A stretch of 64,000 nucleotides of DNA from JAGNGI01 sp035448825 (GCA_035448825.1 DAOTJS010000011.1:1-64000), one strand, 5' to 3'; numbered from the stretch's first letter, positions 52,196 through 61,830 are shown. Numbers and translations: made by a program. Notes: generated by a model from the sequence alone, not told the origin.

Positions 52196-52765
52196 ATGAA
52201 AAAGAACTTCATTTTAGGATTGATCTTGTTAACTATCCCGGCTCTGATTATGGCACAGCCGGCGGTTAAAGGTCGAACGGAACCCTGTCAGCAGGCTTTG
52301 AAGGGTGCGCAGGAAACGCATTGTCAAGGGCAATGTAAAGCGCCAATGGCTGATCTACTTAAACTAACTGATCAGCAGAAAGTAGACCATAAAAAGATTA
52401 TGGTCAAATATCAGCGTTTGAACATACCCCTACAGGCCGATTTAAAACTAGCTCATCTGGATTTGAAGGAGGCTATTGAAAATCTCGACCAAAAGAAAAT
52501 TGACGAAAGTGTTAAAAAAATCAATGACACTAAAGCCAAGCTGTTCAAAAACAAAATTGATCAAAGAGTCGAATTTCTTAAAACTCTGACTGATGAGCAG
52601 AGAAAAATCCTGAAAGAACAGCCATGTGGTATACATAAGGTAAAAAAGATTAAGAGGATGGAATACCCTTCTGGTTTGGGAAGTATCGGTGCCGAATTGG
52701 ACGATTTACTGGGCTTAGTTATGGATTTTGATGACGGCGAAATGGAAATCGAGCCCGAAGATTAG
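52196..52765 (+). CDS. Periplasmic Spy/CpxP-like protein, cysteine-containing
   Basis: 189 residues with a signal peptide (about 1-20). Mature part: a Cys cluster (EPCQQALKG, THCQGQCKAP), then two helical segments with LTDQQKVDHKKIMVKYQ and LTDEQRKILKEQPCG, both LTxxQ-type Spy motifs. The Cys and His residues could bind metal. Strong AGGAGG ribosome site. Fourth gene of the sigma operon. Confidence 0.65.
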   Translation: MKKNFILGLILLTIPALIMAQPAVKGRTEPCQQALKGAQETHCQGQCKAPMADLLKLTDQQKVDHKKIMVKYQRLNIPLQADLKLAHLDLKEAIENLDQKKIDESVKKINDTKAKLFKNKIDQRVEFLKTLTDEQRKILKEQPCGIHKVKKIKRMEYPSGLGSIGAELDDLLGLVMDFDDGEMEIEPED

Positions 52766-52769
52766 TTAG

Positions 52770-53606
52770 ATGGTTGAGCAAATCCTCAACTGGATGAAGC
52801 AAATAGAAATAGGAGAGGGCGATCTCACAACCGAGAGTATCGCCCTCTATCCTTTCCATTCGTCCGGTCGGTTAGTGATGTCAAGCGACGCTTTATTTTC
52901 TGGGCGTGCTATAATGGAAAAATTATTAGAAAGCGCCGGGGAACAATTGCAAGTTGAGTGGTCTTGTAATGAGGGCGATGAAATACCAGCCGGCGCTACT
53001 ATTTTTAACTTTAATGGCAATGGAGCCGAAATACTCAAAATTCGGCGTCTGCTGGAATGGTTGGCGGGCAGTCTCTCCGGACTGGCGACCGCAACCCATG
53101 AAACCGTTAAATTCCTCGGCAGTCATAATAAAAAATTAGTTGCTGGAAATAGCGTTTCTCCAATTTTCGAAGAATTCGAGAAATTGGCATTTACTACCGG
53201 CGGTGGCGAAATGTCAAATATTGGTATTTCTGAACGGATGTACCTGACTCGGAATCATTTTATTTATGTCGGCAAACCCCCTGCTGAAATTATGACCGCT
53301 CTAAGTGATGAATTAGGTTCAGCCCGCAAAAAGGTAAAAATTGAAGTCGAGGTCAATGATCCGTTCCAATTTGAAGAGATAAACCAACTCGATTGTGATG
53401 TGATCCATTTAGTAGATTTTAATGAGGACCAATTACGTACCGTATTCGAAAACCTCAACCCGAGCCACAAAACAGTCGTCCACCTCCTAACTCTGAGTGA
53501 TTACCGCCCGGAATATGACAATTATTTCTTTAAATATGTTGCAATAGAAGCACTGCATCGCACTCGCCATTATTTACCGGCGAGGCTGATTTTTTCAAAA
53601 GATTGA
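52770..53606 (+). CDS. NadC-like phosphoribosyltransferase homolog, catalytic motifs altered
   Basis: 278 residues. The order of the quinolinate phosphoribosyltransferase (NadC/ModD) fold is kept: GEGDLTTESI near the start, GDEIPAGATIFNFNG in the beta-barrel domain, LEWLAGSLSGLATAT and GGGEMSNIGISERMYLTRNHF. But the substrate-binding DTRKTTPGLR and NHR blocks of NadC are not present in recognisable form. It is a diverged paralog whose substrate is unknown, or a non-catalytic relative. It starts 4 bp after the Spy-like gene, in the sigma operon. Confidence 0.65.
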   Translation: MVEQILNWMKQIEIGEGDLTTESIALYPFHSSGRLVMSSDALFSGRAIMEKLLESAGEQLQVEWSCNEGDEIPAGATIFNFNGNGAEILKIRRLLEWLAGSLSGLATATHETVKFLGSHNKKLVAGNSVSPIFEEFEKLAFTTGGGEMSNIGISERMYLTRNHFIYVGKPPAEIMTALSDELGSARKKVKIEVEVNDPFQFEEINQLDCDVIHLVDFNEDQLRTVFENLNPSHKTVVHLLTLSDYRPEYDNYFFKYVAIEALHRTRHYLPARLIFSKD

Positions 53607-53796
53607 ACTATATTCATTATCTAAATCCAAACTCTATGATTGAATTTATTAACATTAATATTTTTGCTTATTAGTTCAATCCATTTTTCTTAGCGGGATA
53701 AACCTAAATAGCCGATAAATATTTTTATTAATAGAAGTGGCAGATACATAATCTGATTCAATTACCAGGATGTTCGTCTGTCGCCTGTAACATTTT

Positions 53797-54738
53797 TCAT
53801 AGAGGAATGACTTTCCGGCGACTGATTTGGCGCAGGCGAGCCGGCGAGACGCCGTAATATTTATGAAACATTTTATAAAAACGGCTTAGGCTCTTGTAGC
53901 CGTATTCGAGAGAAATGGCAAGGATTTTCTCATCGGTTTCGATGATTTGTTTGGCGGCTAATTTGATTCGCTGTTCATTAATGAATTCAGTGGGCGAAGT
54001 GTTGAGATATTGGCGAAAGCATTTACATAGATGTTGTTGAGTACAAGGAGCCAGTTTTAACATAGTTTTTAGTCCGCCAGACAGATTTTCTTTATGCTTC
54101 ATTTCCGAGCATAATTTATCGAACCAGATTGGGCGGTTGGGATCGGTCGTTTGCCATTCGAGGAAAAAGCGCGTGAAAATTTCAGCTAGTATCATTTTGA
54201 GCTTGACGCGTGCCTGATCTAAATCAGTTTTTTGAAGTGTAATGAGTCGCATCAATTGAAGAGCTAATTCCTCAGTTTCAGCGATTGAAAGGGTAAAGAC
54301 TGGCGGCAAAACCGGTCCAGTATAACGTCGCAGGAAAAAATCATTGCCCAGATAAGCGCTGAGATCGAGGAGAAGTTCGAGTTTAAAGGCGACATTGACT
54401 ATTTCGCAGGCAGAATCGTCCAGTTTTTCAAAACTATGGACGTCGTTTGGCCGAATGAAAGTCAACATCCCAGCCTGTAAGTCTTGGGTCTCACCATTGA
54501 CAATATGCCGAACTTTACCGCTAATTATGATGAAAAATTCGGCAAACTCATGGGAGTGAAGCGCGGTAGTAGCGCTGACAAGAGAGTAATAGCGCAAATC
54601 TGATCCGGCAATGATACTCTCCGGCTGACGGCGACTATCCCAGGCTAAGCGATGAAAAGTAATATTGGCGCCGCTCGGACCGGTAATGAACTTATCTTGC
54701 GATAGAATGATATTTTTCACGATGATAATATACAGCAA
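53797..54738 (-). CDS. AraC-family transcriptional regulator
   Basis: 313 residues (TTG start at 54738; GTG at 54720 is an alternative). An N-terminal cupin-like sensing domain (LHSHEFAEFFIIISGKVRHI, LTFIRPNDVHSF) is followed by two C-terminal helix-turn-helix motifs (LCKCFRQYLNTSPTEFINEQ, AISLEYGYKSLSRFYKMFHK, YYGVSPARLR). It is divergent from the corrinoid methyltransferase operon with 76 bp between starts, so it probably controls it; the inducer is unknown. Confidence 0.9.
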   Translation of the reverse strand: MLYIIIVKNIILSQDKFITGPSGANITFHRLAWDSRRQPESIIAGSDLRYYSLVSATTALHSHEFAEFFIIISGKVRHIVNGETQDLQAGMLTFIRPNDVHSFEKLDDSACEIVNVAFKLELLLDLSAYLGNDFFLRRYTGPVLPPVFTLSIAETEELALQLMRLITLQKTDLDQARVKLKMILAEIFTRFFLEWQTTDPNRPIWFDKLCSEMKHKENLSGGLKTMLKLAPCTQQHLCKCFRQYLNTSPTEFINEQRIKLAAKQIIETDEKILAISLEYGYKSLSRFYKMFHKYYGVSPARLRQISRRKVIPL

Positions 54739-54814
54739 TAAATTGATAAAATATAGACAAGTTATCTCGATATTAAAGTATTTATGATATGTGAATATAA
54801 AGTAAATTTGCCTT

Positions 54815-56221
54815 GTGAATAAGATGGAAAATAATTCGATATATGGAAGGCAGCTGGTTCGTCAGGCATTTAATCGCCAAAAAACGACTCGGGTACCCTG
54901 GGTACCTTACGTTGGCTGTCATGGTGGGAAGTTGATTGGTCAGACTGCGGAAAAATATCTCAAGTCCGGCGAACTAATGGCTGAAGGCTTGAGAAAAGCC
55001 AATGAACTTTATCGTCCGGATGGACTGCCGGTAATTTTTGATCTACAATTGGAAGCCGAAGTGCTGGGATGCGAATTACTTTGGGCGGACGATGCGCCGC
55101 CGTCGGTCATTACGCATCCTCTGGATTCGCTGAATGGCAAAAGCCTATCTGACTTGCCGGAATTTAGCCTGAATCAAGGTCGCTATCCGGAAGTCGCCCG
55201 AGCTATGGACATTATTCGCCAGGATTTTGCTAAAGACCTGGCAATTTACGGTTTGATTTGCGGGCCTTTCACCCTGGCGCTTCACCTGATGGGTAATGAA
55301 ATTTTTCTCGAGATGTATGATCATCCTGAAAAAGTTACCGAGTTGTTAGCTTATTGTAAGGAAATAGCTTGTCTAACCAGTGATTTTTATCTAAAGCACG
55401 GAGCGGATATTATCGCGGTTGTTGATCCGATGACCAGCCAGATTTCGCCGGAACACTTTCGGCGATTTATAACGCCGGCGCTCAATCCGATTTTCGATCA
55501 TATTAGGGCAAAAGGTGGACTTTCTTCGCTATTTGTGTGCGGTGATGTTGACCGCAATCTGGAATGTATGTGTGAAACAAATTGCGACAACGTTTCGGTA
55601 GATGAGCAGATTTCGCTTCCTAAATTGAGAGAATTAGCTCAGAAGTATAATAAATCATTCGGCGGTAATCTGAAACTGACGGTTGCTTTGCTGATGGGTT
55701 CAGCTGACGACTGCCGCCTGGAAGCCATTCGGAATATTGATGAGGGCGGACAGGTAGGTTTCATCCTGGCACCCGGTTGTGATATACCTTATAATGTTCC
55801 GCCGCAGAATTTGCAAGCTGTTGCCGAAATGGTGCACGACGAGTATCAGCGGGAGGTCGCTCGCCGAACATTGACTGCCCGTGAGTTTGAAGTTGATCGG
55901 ATCATTTTACCGGATTACTCCCGACGAGAGGATGTAATCCTTGACGTTATCACATTGGATTCGGCTACCTGCGCTCCCTGTAAATATATGCTCGAAGCCG
56001 CGCTCAAAGCCACAGCCGATTTGGATATAAAGACGACTGTTCGCGAACATAAAATAACCACCAGCGAAGGGATTGGTATGATGAAAAAGCTGGGAGTGAA
56101 GAGTCTGCCAAGTATTTGTATTGACGGCGAGGTAAAATTCAGTTCCATCATTCCCGATCAGCAAACCCTGAAAGCCGCCATTCTCGACCGCTGGAAATTC
56201 AAAACTGGACAAAATAAATGA
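54815..56221 (+). CDS. UroD-type corrinoid methyltransferase fused to a thioredoxin-like domain
   Basis: 468 residues. Residues about 10-350 form a uroporphyrinogen-decarboxylase-like TIM barrel of the MtaA/CmuA methyltransferase branch (VPYVGCHGGKLIGQTAEKYL, LICGPFTLALHLMGNE, GGNLKLTVALLMGS). A linker leads to a thioredoxin-like domain (about 375-460) with active pair C386-A-P-C389 and the cis-Pro loop KSLPSICI. MtaA/CmuA-type proteins move methyl groups between corrinoid proteins and thiols. The fused redox domain may supply or protect a thiol acceptor. GTG start; ATG at 54824 is also possible. Overlaps the next gene by 4 bp. Confidence 0.8.
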   Translation: MNKMENNSIYGRQLVRQAFNRQKTTRVPWVPYVGCHGGKLIGQTAEKYLKSGELMAEGLRKANELYRPDGLPVIFDLQLEAEVLGCELLWADDAPPSVITHPLDSLNGKSLSDLPEFSLNQGRYPEVARAMDIIRQDFAKDLAIYGLICGPFTLALHLMGNEIFLEMYDHPEKVTELLAYCKEIACLTSDFYLKHGADIIAVVDPMTSQISPEHFRRFITPALNPIFDHIRAKGGLSSLFVCGDVDRNLECMCETNCDNVSVDEQISLPKLRELAQKYNKSFGGNLKLTVALLMGSADDCRLEAIRNIDEGGQVGFILAPGCDIPYNVPPQNLQAVAEMVHDEYQREVARRTLTAREFEVDRIILPDYSRREDVILDVITLDSATCAPCKYMLEAALKATADLDIKTTVREHKITTSEGIGMMKKLGVKSLPSICIDGEVKFSSIIPDQQTLKAAILDRWKFKTGQNK

Positions 56222-57159
56222 TTCCGATTAGATTAGTAACGGGATTTCTAGGTAGTGGTAAGACGACTTTATTGAAGAATCTTATCCGTCAGAATCAGTC
56301 GCGCCGTCTGGTTTTTTTGGTGAACGAATTTTCACCGGCGGATATTGATGGGACGCTCCTTGCCAATTTAACACCTGATTATCTTAGCATCCCGGGCGGC
56401 AGTATTTTTTGCCGTTGTTTAGCGGGAAAATTTATCGAATATTTACAGGAAATCCCCCAGCGCTTTACTCAGGAGGGTAATGAAATTGACGAGCTAGTAA
56501 TCGAAGCCAGCGGCGTAGCCGATCCGCGAGTGATATTTAAAATGTTAAGCGAAACCGGATTAGATAAGGTTTATTATATTCGGGAAGTCTTAAATATCGT
56601 TGACCCAGCTAGTCTGGGCAAATTATTCCACACCTTGACGAGCATTCGGGCGCAGATCGAGGCGGCTGACATTATCTTGATTAACAAAGTTGATATTGCT
56701 TCACCGGAGGCAATAGCTCAGACTGAAAGTCTAATCCGGCAAGTCAATCCTTCTGCCTATGTATATCGGACAACTTTCAGCCAACTGCCGAAGGATTTAC
56801 CGGAAAATCCCCAGCGTTTACAGGTGCCAGAAGGTGAATTTGCCCCATGCCGCGACCCACGATATGCTACGATAATTCTGAATTCCGGCGATATGAACTA
56901 TGAACAACTACGTCAGGCAATCATCCCCGTAGCTGATGATGTTTACCGATTGAAAGGTTATCTCTTTGACAGTCATCAATATCAATATGTGGATTATTCG
57001 CCAGCTGGCTGGCAAATTGAACCGGCGTCCTCAATTGAGCAAGAACCGCAAATTGCAATCATTGTAAATGGCGTTAATCAAGCCAAAGTGATCGAACATT
57101 TTAAATTATGTGGTTTGTTAGAAAATAATGTATATTCCGGAGCAAAAAATGGCACGTAA
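56218..57159 (+). CDS. CobW/G3E-family GTPase
   Basis: 313 residues. P-loop GFLGSGKTTL at about residues 8-17, Walker B-like ELVIEASGVADPR and NKVD specificity motif. The CxCC metal motif of CobW proteins is reduced to FCRCLAGKF. C-terminal CobW domain present. Such GTPases insert metals or cofactors into partner enzymes; between methyltransferase and B12-binding genes it is likely a cobalamin or metal loader. Confidence 0.85.
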   Translation: MIPIRLVTGFLGSGKTTLLKNLIRQNQSRRLVFLVNEFSPADIDGTLLANLTPDYLSIPGGSIFCRCLAGKFIEYLQEIPQRFTQEGNEIDELVIEASGVADPRVIFKMLSETGLDKVYYIREVLNIVDPASLGKLFHTLTSIRAQIEAADIILINKVDIASPEAIAQTESLIRQVNPSAYVYRTTFSQLPKDLPENPQRLQVPEGEFAPCRDPRYATIILNSGDMNYEQLRQAIIPVADDVYRLKGYLFDSHQYQYVDYSPAGWQIEPASSIEQEPQIAIIVNGVNQAKVIEHFKLCGLLENNVYSGAKNGT

Positions 57160-57778
57160 TGAAGAACTTTATCTGGCAATTTTGAAAGGCGATCGCACAA
57201 AAGTGCAGGCGATTTTGCAAAATGCCCTCGATCTTAATCAAGATGTCAAGGAACTGCTGGAAGAATCAATGATTCCGGCTATGCGTGAAGTCGGCGAACG
57301 TTTTGCACGGAACGAAATTTACGTTCCGGAAATGTTGATTTCGGCGCGCGCGATGCAAGCCGGATTGACATTGATCGAGCCGATTCTGGCCAAATCCAAT
57401 CATAAAGCGCGCGGCAAAGTTGCTATCGGCACAGTAAAAGGCGACCTACACGACATTGGTAAAAATTTAGTTAGCATTATGCTAAAAGGCGCTGGTTACG
57501 AGGTGCTTGACCTCGGTGTTAATTGTAGTGTAGAAAAGTACGCTGAAGCAGTTGCCGCCGGGATCAATATCCTCTTATGCAGTGCGCTTTTGACCACTAC
57601 GATGATGTATATGAAAGAAATCGTTGATTATTTTAAAAGTAACAGTGCCGTAAAAATCGTTGTGGGCGGTGCGCCAGTTACCCAAAGTTTCGCCAATCAG
57701 ATTGGGGCACATGCTTATGGCCAAAATGCCAATGATGCCATCCGAATTGTTGAGAATCTAACCGGAGCGTTCATTTGA
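57149..57778 (+). CDS. Corrinoid (B12-binding) methyl-carrier protein
   Basis: 209 residues from ATG 57149, preferred because GGAG precedes it and ARNEELYLAILKGD is the usual start. A helical cap (to about 90) precedes the cobalamin domain with D99-L-H-D-I-G (the DxHxxG motif supplying the lower-ligand His), VSIMLKGAGYEVLDLGVN and KIVVGGAPVTQSFA. Homologous to MtbC/MtmC/MtaC. It should carry the methyl group between a substrate-specific methyltransferase (not found here) and the UroD-like enzyme. Overlaps the GTPase gene by 11 bp. Confidence 0.9.
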   Translation: MARNEELYLAILKGDRTKVQAILQNALDLNQDVKELLEESMIPAMREVGERFARNEIYVPEMLISARAMQAGLTLIEPILAKSNHKARGKVAIGTVKGDLHDIGKNLVSIMLKGAGYEVLDLGVNCSVEKYAEAVAAGINILLCSALLTTTMMYMKEIVDYFKSNSAVKIVVGGAPVTQSFANQIGAHAYGQNANDAIRIVENLTGAFI

Positions 57779-57805
57779 AAGCCGCTCCATTAACCGAAAG
57801 AACCT

Positions 57806-58522
57806 ATGAACACCAGACACTTGTTTTTATTGATTGGTCAATCTAATATGGCGGGGCGGGGCGAAATGGATCGCGTTCTGCCGATAAGCAATGACCGAAT
57901 CCAAATGTTTAGAAATAACCGCTGGCAGAAAGCCGTCGAGCCATTGCACGACGATCGAGTTGACCTGGCAGGAGTCGGGCTTGGTATGAGTTTCGCCAGT
58001 TCGATTCTGAAAAGAAATCTAGTGCAAAATGTGGGGCTCTTACCCTGTGCAGTAGGCTCTACGGCGATTGAAAATTGGCTACCGGGTACGCCCCATTATC
58101 AGCGAGCTGTTGCAGTGGTAAAAGCCGCATTAGCGACGGATACTTATGAGAATATACTCGGCGCTATTCTCTGGCATCAGGGCGAGGATGACGCCAAAGA
58201 TAAAATTTTAGCTGAAAAATATCGTGACCGATTAGTTTCCCTGGTGTGGGCTTTTCGGCGTGATCTAAGTATGCCTAACTTGCCTTTTATCAGTGGTGAG
58301 CTGGGAGATTTCATCAATACAGCAACTGGTTATCCTTATGGTCCGGATGTTTCGGCAGTTCTAAAAGAGCTGGAGACCATTCTGCCGGACTATGCCTGCG
58401 TTTCAGCTGAGGGCTTGGAATCTAAGGGTGACGGCTTACATTTTAATGCGCCGTCTTTGCGAGAATTAGGTAAACGTTATGCCCTGGCTTACCAGCAATT
58501 AATTTCGTATAAGTTTGAATAA
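57806..58522 (+). CDS. SASA/CE6-like SGNH esterase
   Basis: 238 residues. LLIGQSNMAGRGEMDR has the catalytic Ser of the sialate O-acetylesterase/CE6 family; LWHQGEDDA is the HQGE motif and DGLHFNAPSLRELG carries the catalytic Asp/His. No signal peptide, so it works in the cytoplasm on a small ester. It follows the corrinoid gene by 27 bp and may prepare or process the methylated substrate, e.g. an ester; this is a guess. Confidence 0.8.
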   Translation: MNTRHLFLLIGQSNMAGRGEMDRVLPISNDRIQMFRNNRWQKAVEPLHDDRVDLAGVGLGMSFASSILKRNLVQNVGLLPCAVGSTAIENWLPGTPHYQRAVAVVKAALATDTYENILGAILWHQGEDDAKDKILAEKYRDRLVSLVWAFRRDLSMPNLPFISGELGDFINTATGYPYGPDVSAVLKELETILPDYACVSAEGLESKGDGLHFNAPSLRELGKRYALAYQQLISYKFE

Positions 58523-58548
58523 AAAATTTACCTAAAAGCCTAAACGAC

Positions 58549-59019
58549 CTAAAGCGATTCAAGGATTGAACGAGTAATTAACTCACCTCCATGCCTGATT
58601 CGTGAATTGTGGCAATTGACCCGCGTGCAAATTCCAACACAGTCGTTAAAATTACAGTCTTGAGTAAGGAAAAAAGCCACGAGGTTGCCGCCGCATTCAC
58701 ATTGCGAAATGACCGGCATTTCCACTTCGCAAACCGGGCACATCAGCTCCAGTAATTTGCCGTCAATCAAGTCTATATCCAGTGAAAAACGCGAATGCTC
58801 ACCGTAAAACGGGCTAAGGGCAATCAAGCCAGTCGCTCCATCTTGTCGCACTTTAATTAAAATGCCAGGGTAGCCATTAAAAGTGACTCTTTGAGTGATA
58901 AGGTTATGTCTATTAGGACAAAATAACTGATTAATTATCAACACCTTCGGTTTTTCGGAGAGCCCTCCGCGCATCGGATTGGGGATGATCAACATTCCTT
59001 TATTATCGAAGATTTTCAT
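58549..59019 (-). CDS. Cysteine-rich (zinc-binding?) protein, function unknown
   Basis: 156 residues, 11 Cys, most paired: LFCPNRHNLI, MCPVCEVEM, QCECGGNL, QDCNFNDCVGICTRVNCH. This suggests two or more zinc or iron-sulfur sites. A beta-rich N-terminal half contains IRMEL-like short strands; no enzyme motif. Convergent to the CE6-like gene with 26 bp between ends. Family not recognised. Confidence 0.6.
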   Translation of the reverse strand: MKIFDNKGMLIIPNPMRGGLSEKPKVLIINQLFCPNRHNLITQRVTFNGYPGILIKVRQDGATGLIALSPFYGEHSRFSLDIDLIDGKLLELMCPVCEVEMPVISQCECGGNLVAFFLTQDCNFNDCVGICTRVNCHNSRIRHGGELITRSILESL

Positions 59020-59221
59020 TTCGAACTCCTATCTGACTATTATAAAAGTAATGGTGGCAGTTGTATAAATCAACAGTTCTTTTTAACTGGAGATAAAGTC
59101 GAATTCTAGCCCTTTAAATTGATTTGTTGTCGGAACAATATAGTTATACTTGAAATTTATCTCGTTTATTTTTATCAATGTTTTAAATTAGAGATAATTT
59201 TGGGTTGAAGGTGAGAGAAAA

Positions 59222-60046
59222 TTGAGTAAAACGAAAAATCTAATGAGTAGCTGGCGTCAATTGGCGATCGCTACTTATGTAGCGCCGAAGGATAGCCGCA
59301 TTTATGGAACTTACGAGGTTGATGTTACCTCAGTTCTGGAGTATATCAAAGAAAAAAAAGCCGCCGGAATTCATTTGACCATAACTTACTTTGTGGCGGC
59401 GGCGATCGCTCGGGCGCTTTACGAAGATATGCCGGAAGTCAATTGTTTTATCCGACGGGGGCAGGTAGTCGCCCGAGAAAATGCCGATTTATTTTTATCG
59501 GTAAACGTCGGCGGGACGGCGATGACCGGTTTAGTGTTGAGAAAATGTCAGGAACTGTCCGCCACTGAAATTGGCCAGATAACTCAGAAAGTTGTTGAAA
59601 AAAAGCGCCAGGGTGAGGAGGAAGGCGCTTTTGCCGCCAAGGATAAATTAGCTAAAATTCCCTGGCCTTTTCGGCGGCCTGTATTTTTGTTCATAAAATG
59701 GTGGATTTTCGATATGGGGTGGGCATTTCCATTTTTGAAAATCAAACCGGATCCGTTCGGGAGCATTATGTTGACTAATATCGGAACTTTTGGTTTACAT
59801 ACCGGTATGCCAGCCCTTTTTCCAATTGGCAAGCTTCCAGCAGTTGTGGCTATGGGAAAAATCACCAAAAAACCGGTTGTAGTTGATGATCGGATTGTCA
59901 TTCGAGATATCTTACCGCTTACTGGAACTTTCGACCATCGGATTGTTGATGGTTACCAAGCCGGAGTATTGACCAAAGGTGTCGAGCGGCGCCTGCAAGA
60001 TCCGGTGACTCTGGATCGCCCAAATATTCCAGCTAACTCTAACTGA
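59222..60046 (+). CDS. Stand-alone 2-oxoacid dehydrogenase-type acyltransferase domain
   Basis: 274 residues, a complete catalytic domain of E2-type acyltransferases, without lipoyl or E1-binding domains. It has FDHRIVDGYQAG, the DHRxxDG catalytic motif, and GSIMLTNIGTFGLHTGMPAL and AIARALYEDMPEVNCF. It may use another acyl donor, as in chloramphenicol-acetyltransferase relatives. TTG start with nearby GGTGAGAG. The physiological acceptor is unknown. Confidence 0.8.
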   Translation: MSKTKNLMSSWRQLAIATYVAPKDSRIYGTYEVDVTSVLEYIKEKKAAGIHLTITYFVAAAIARALYEDMPEVNCFIRRGQVVARENADLFLSVNVGGTAMTGLVLRKCQELSATEIGQITQKVVEKKRQGEEEGAFAAKDKLAKIPWPFRRPVFLFIKWWIFDMGWAFPFLKIKPDPFGSIMLTNIGTFGLHTGMPALFPIGKLPAVVAMGKITKKPVVVDDRIVIRDILPLTGTFDHRIVDGYQAGVLTKGVERRLQDPVTLDRPNIPANSN

Positions 60047-60070
60047 TTAATTTTACAAAGGAGATTGAAA

Positions 60071-60256
60071 ATGTCTGAAGTAGAAAACCAAATCCTGTCT
60101 GCCATAGAAAAGGCCGGTAAGCCGCTAAAAGCCGGTGAAGTAGCAGAATTGACCGGTTTGGCGAAAGATGAAGTTGCTAAAGTCATCGCAGGCTTAAAAA
60201 AACAGGGTAAAGTCGAGTCGCCAAAAGCCTGCTATTATCAAGTGAAGAAAAATTGA
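60071..60256 (+). CDS. Small winged-helix protein
   Basis: 61 residues from the ATG at 60071 (AGGAG 7 bases upstream; an in-frame TTG at 60065 is less likely). ILSAIEKAGKPLKAGEVAEL and TGLAKDEVAKVIAGLKKQGK form a winged-helix fold, with VESPKACYYQVKK as the wing end. A DNA- or protein-binding regulator; 24 bp after the acyltransferase gene. Confidence 0.75.
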   Translation: MSEVENQILSAIEKAGKPLKAGEVAELTGLAKDEVAKVIAGLKKQGKVESPKACYYQVKKN

Positions 60257-60414
60257 CAGACGACTGATAAAAGCCAGTCAACTATCTTTACTATGATTAT
60301 ATTTTAATTGATAATATGATGGTAGTGAAGTTTATGGTGAATGCCAGATGGCATTTAGTAAAAAAATCACATGACGATTTATAAATATCTCTTAATTAAT
60401 TTGGAGGAAGACTG

Positions 60415-61830
60415 ATGGAATTATGGAATTTCACGCTGAATTTTAAAGACCTGGTTCTTGATTTTTCCTTTATGAGTGTTTTTCTGATTGCCGGGACGGT
60501 TTTTCGTCGCTACGGTCTTTTTTTTCAGAAATATTTGGTGCCGAATAACCTGATTGCCGGTTTTATCGGGTTAATTCTGGGCTCGCAAATATTGAACATT
60601 GTCCCAATCTCCGAAGAAAGAATGGGGCTGTACGTCTATCATTTATTGGCGTTGACTTTCGTAGCTATTGGTTTGCGTGGTGAAAAAACTTCCTGGGGCA
60701 AAGGGCCTCTCAGTTTTTCTTTGAGTATGCTATCGAGTTACATAATCCAAGGATTAATCGGTATGCTGGTGTGCTTTGGGTTTGTCTATACTATTCGGCC
60801 GGATCTTTTTGTGGGACTTGGATTGCTATTGCCGATGGGATTTGGTATGGGACCGGGGCAGGCTTTTACGATTGGTAAAGGTTGGGAAAAATTCGGTTTT
60901 ACTGGTGGCGGAATGGCGGGTTTGACGATTGCGGCTGTTGGATATTTGATCGCTTATTTTGCCGGTATGGTTATTGTCAATAAAGGTATCAAGCGGGGCG
61001 AAACGGCATTAATTCAAGGGCTGGACTCGATTACTTCCGATATGCGCACTGGTGTTATAAAAAAGGGTGAAAAACAGATTGCCGGTTTTTTAACATTATC
61101 AATGGAGGCGATTGAGCCGCTGGCTTTTCAGGTAGGAGTAATCGGGGTAGTATATTTAATTTCATTCTGGGTAGCCAAGGGTGTGGAAATTGCGTTGTTT
61201 AAAATCGGGGCGGGCGGATTTGTTGCCACTGTTTGGGCGTTTCATTTTGTAATAGCGCTTTTAGTGGCGCTGGCTATGCGTAAGTTTTTAGATAAAATCA
61301 AAAAAAGCTATTTGATTGATCCGGGATTAATGACCCGCACGGCTGGGCTTTTCGTTGATTACCTAATAGTCGGTTCGATCTGCGGCATCAGTCTGAAAGT
61401 AGTCTGGATGTACTGGGCGCCGATTTTGATTATGTCAGTCATCGGAGGCATTGCCAATTATTATTTACTGAAGTATGTCTGTTATCGGGCATTTGACGAT
61501 TACCATTTTGAACGGTTTGCGGCGATTTTTGCCGAAATGACTGGAACATTGAACTCCGGCTTGGTAATGATTCGGGTAACTGATCCAGAATTCAAAACGC
61601 CGGTAGCGGAAGATTTAGTCTATTCCAGCGGCATCGCACTTTTCCTTGGTTTGCCGCTTTTAATACTGCTTAATGTGCCAATGAATTTTTTCAATAATAG
61701 TCTCAAAGGATACTGGATTACTTTCGGACTTATCATAGTATATGGTGTGATTTTGTGGATATTCTGGCGGGCGATCGGCTATATTCATTTTAAGAAAAAT
61801 TCCAAAACCGCGGCTTCACGAGATAGTTGA
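60415..61830 (+). CDS. gltS: Sodium/glutamate symporter GltS-like
   Basis: 471 residues with about 12 membrane segments. GLGLLLPMGFGMGPGQAFTI and AEMTGTLNSGLVMIRVTDPE are the two inverted-repeat loop motifs of the GltS family, and AFHFVIALLV lies near the middle. The central region (about 200-290) is longer than in E. coli GltS. It imports glutamate with sodium. Strong GGAGG ribosome site. Confidence 0.82.
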   Translation: MELWNFTLNFKDLVLDFSFMSVFLIAGTVFRRYGLFFQKYLVPNNLIAGFIGLILGSQILNIVPISEERMGLYVYHLLALTFVAIGLRGEKTSWGKGPLSFSLSMLSSYIIQGLIGMLVCFGFVYTIRPDLFVGLGLLLPMGFGMGPGQAFTIGKGWEKFGFTGGGMAGLTIAAVGYLIAYFAGMVIVNKGIKRGETALIQGLDSITSDMRTGVIKKGEKQIAGFLTLSMEAIEPLAFQVGVIGVVYLISFWVAKGVEIALFKIGAGGFVATVWAFHFVIALLVALAMRKFLDKIKKSYLIDPGLMTRTAGLFVDYLIVGSICGISLKVVWMYWAPILIMSVIGGIANYYLLKYVCYRAFDDYHFERFAAIFAEMTGTLNSGLVMIRVTDPEFKTPVAEDLVYSSGIALFLGLPLLILLNVPMNFFNNSLKGYWITFGLIIVYGVILWIFWRAIGYIHFKKNSKTAASRDS

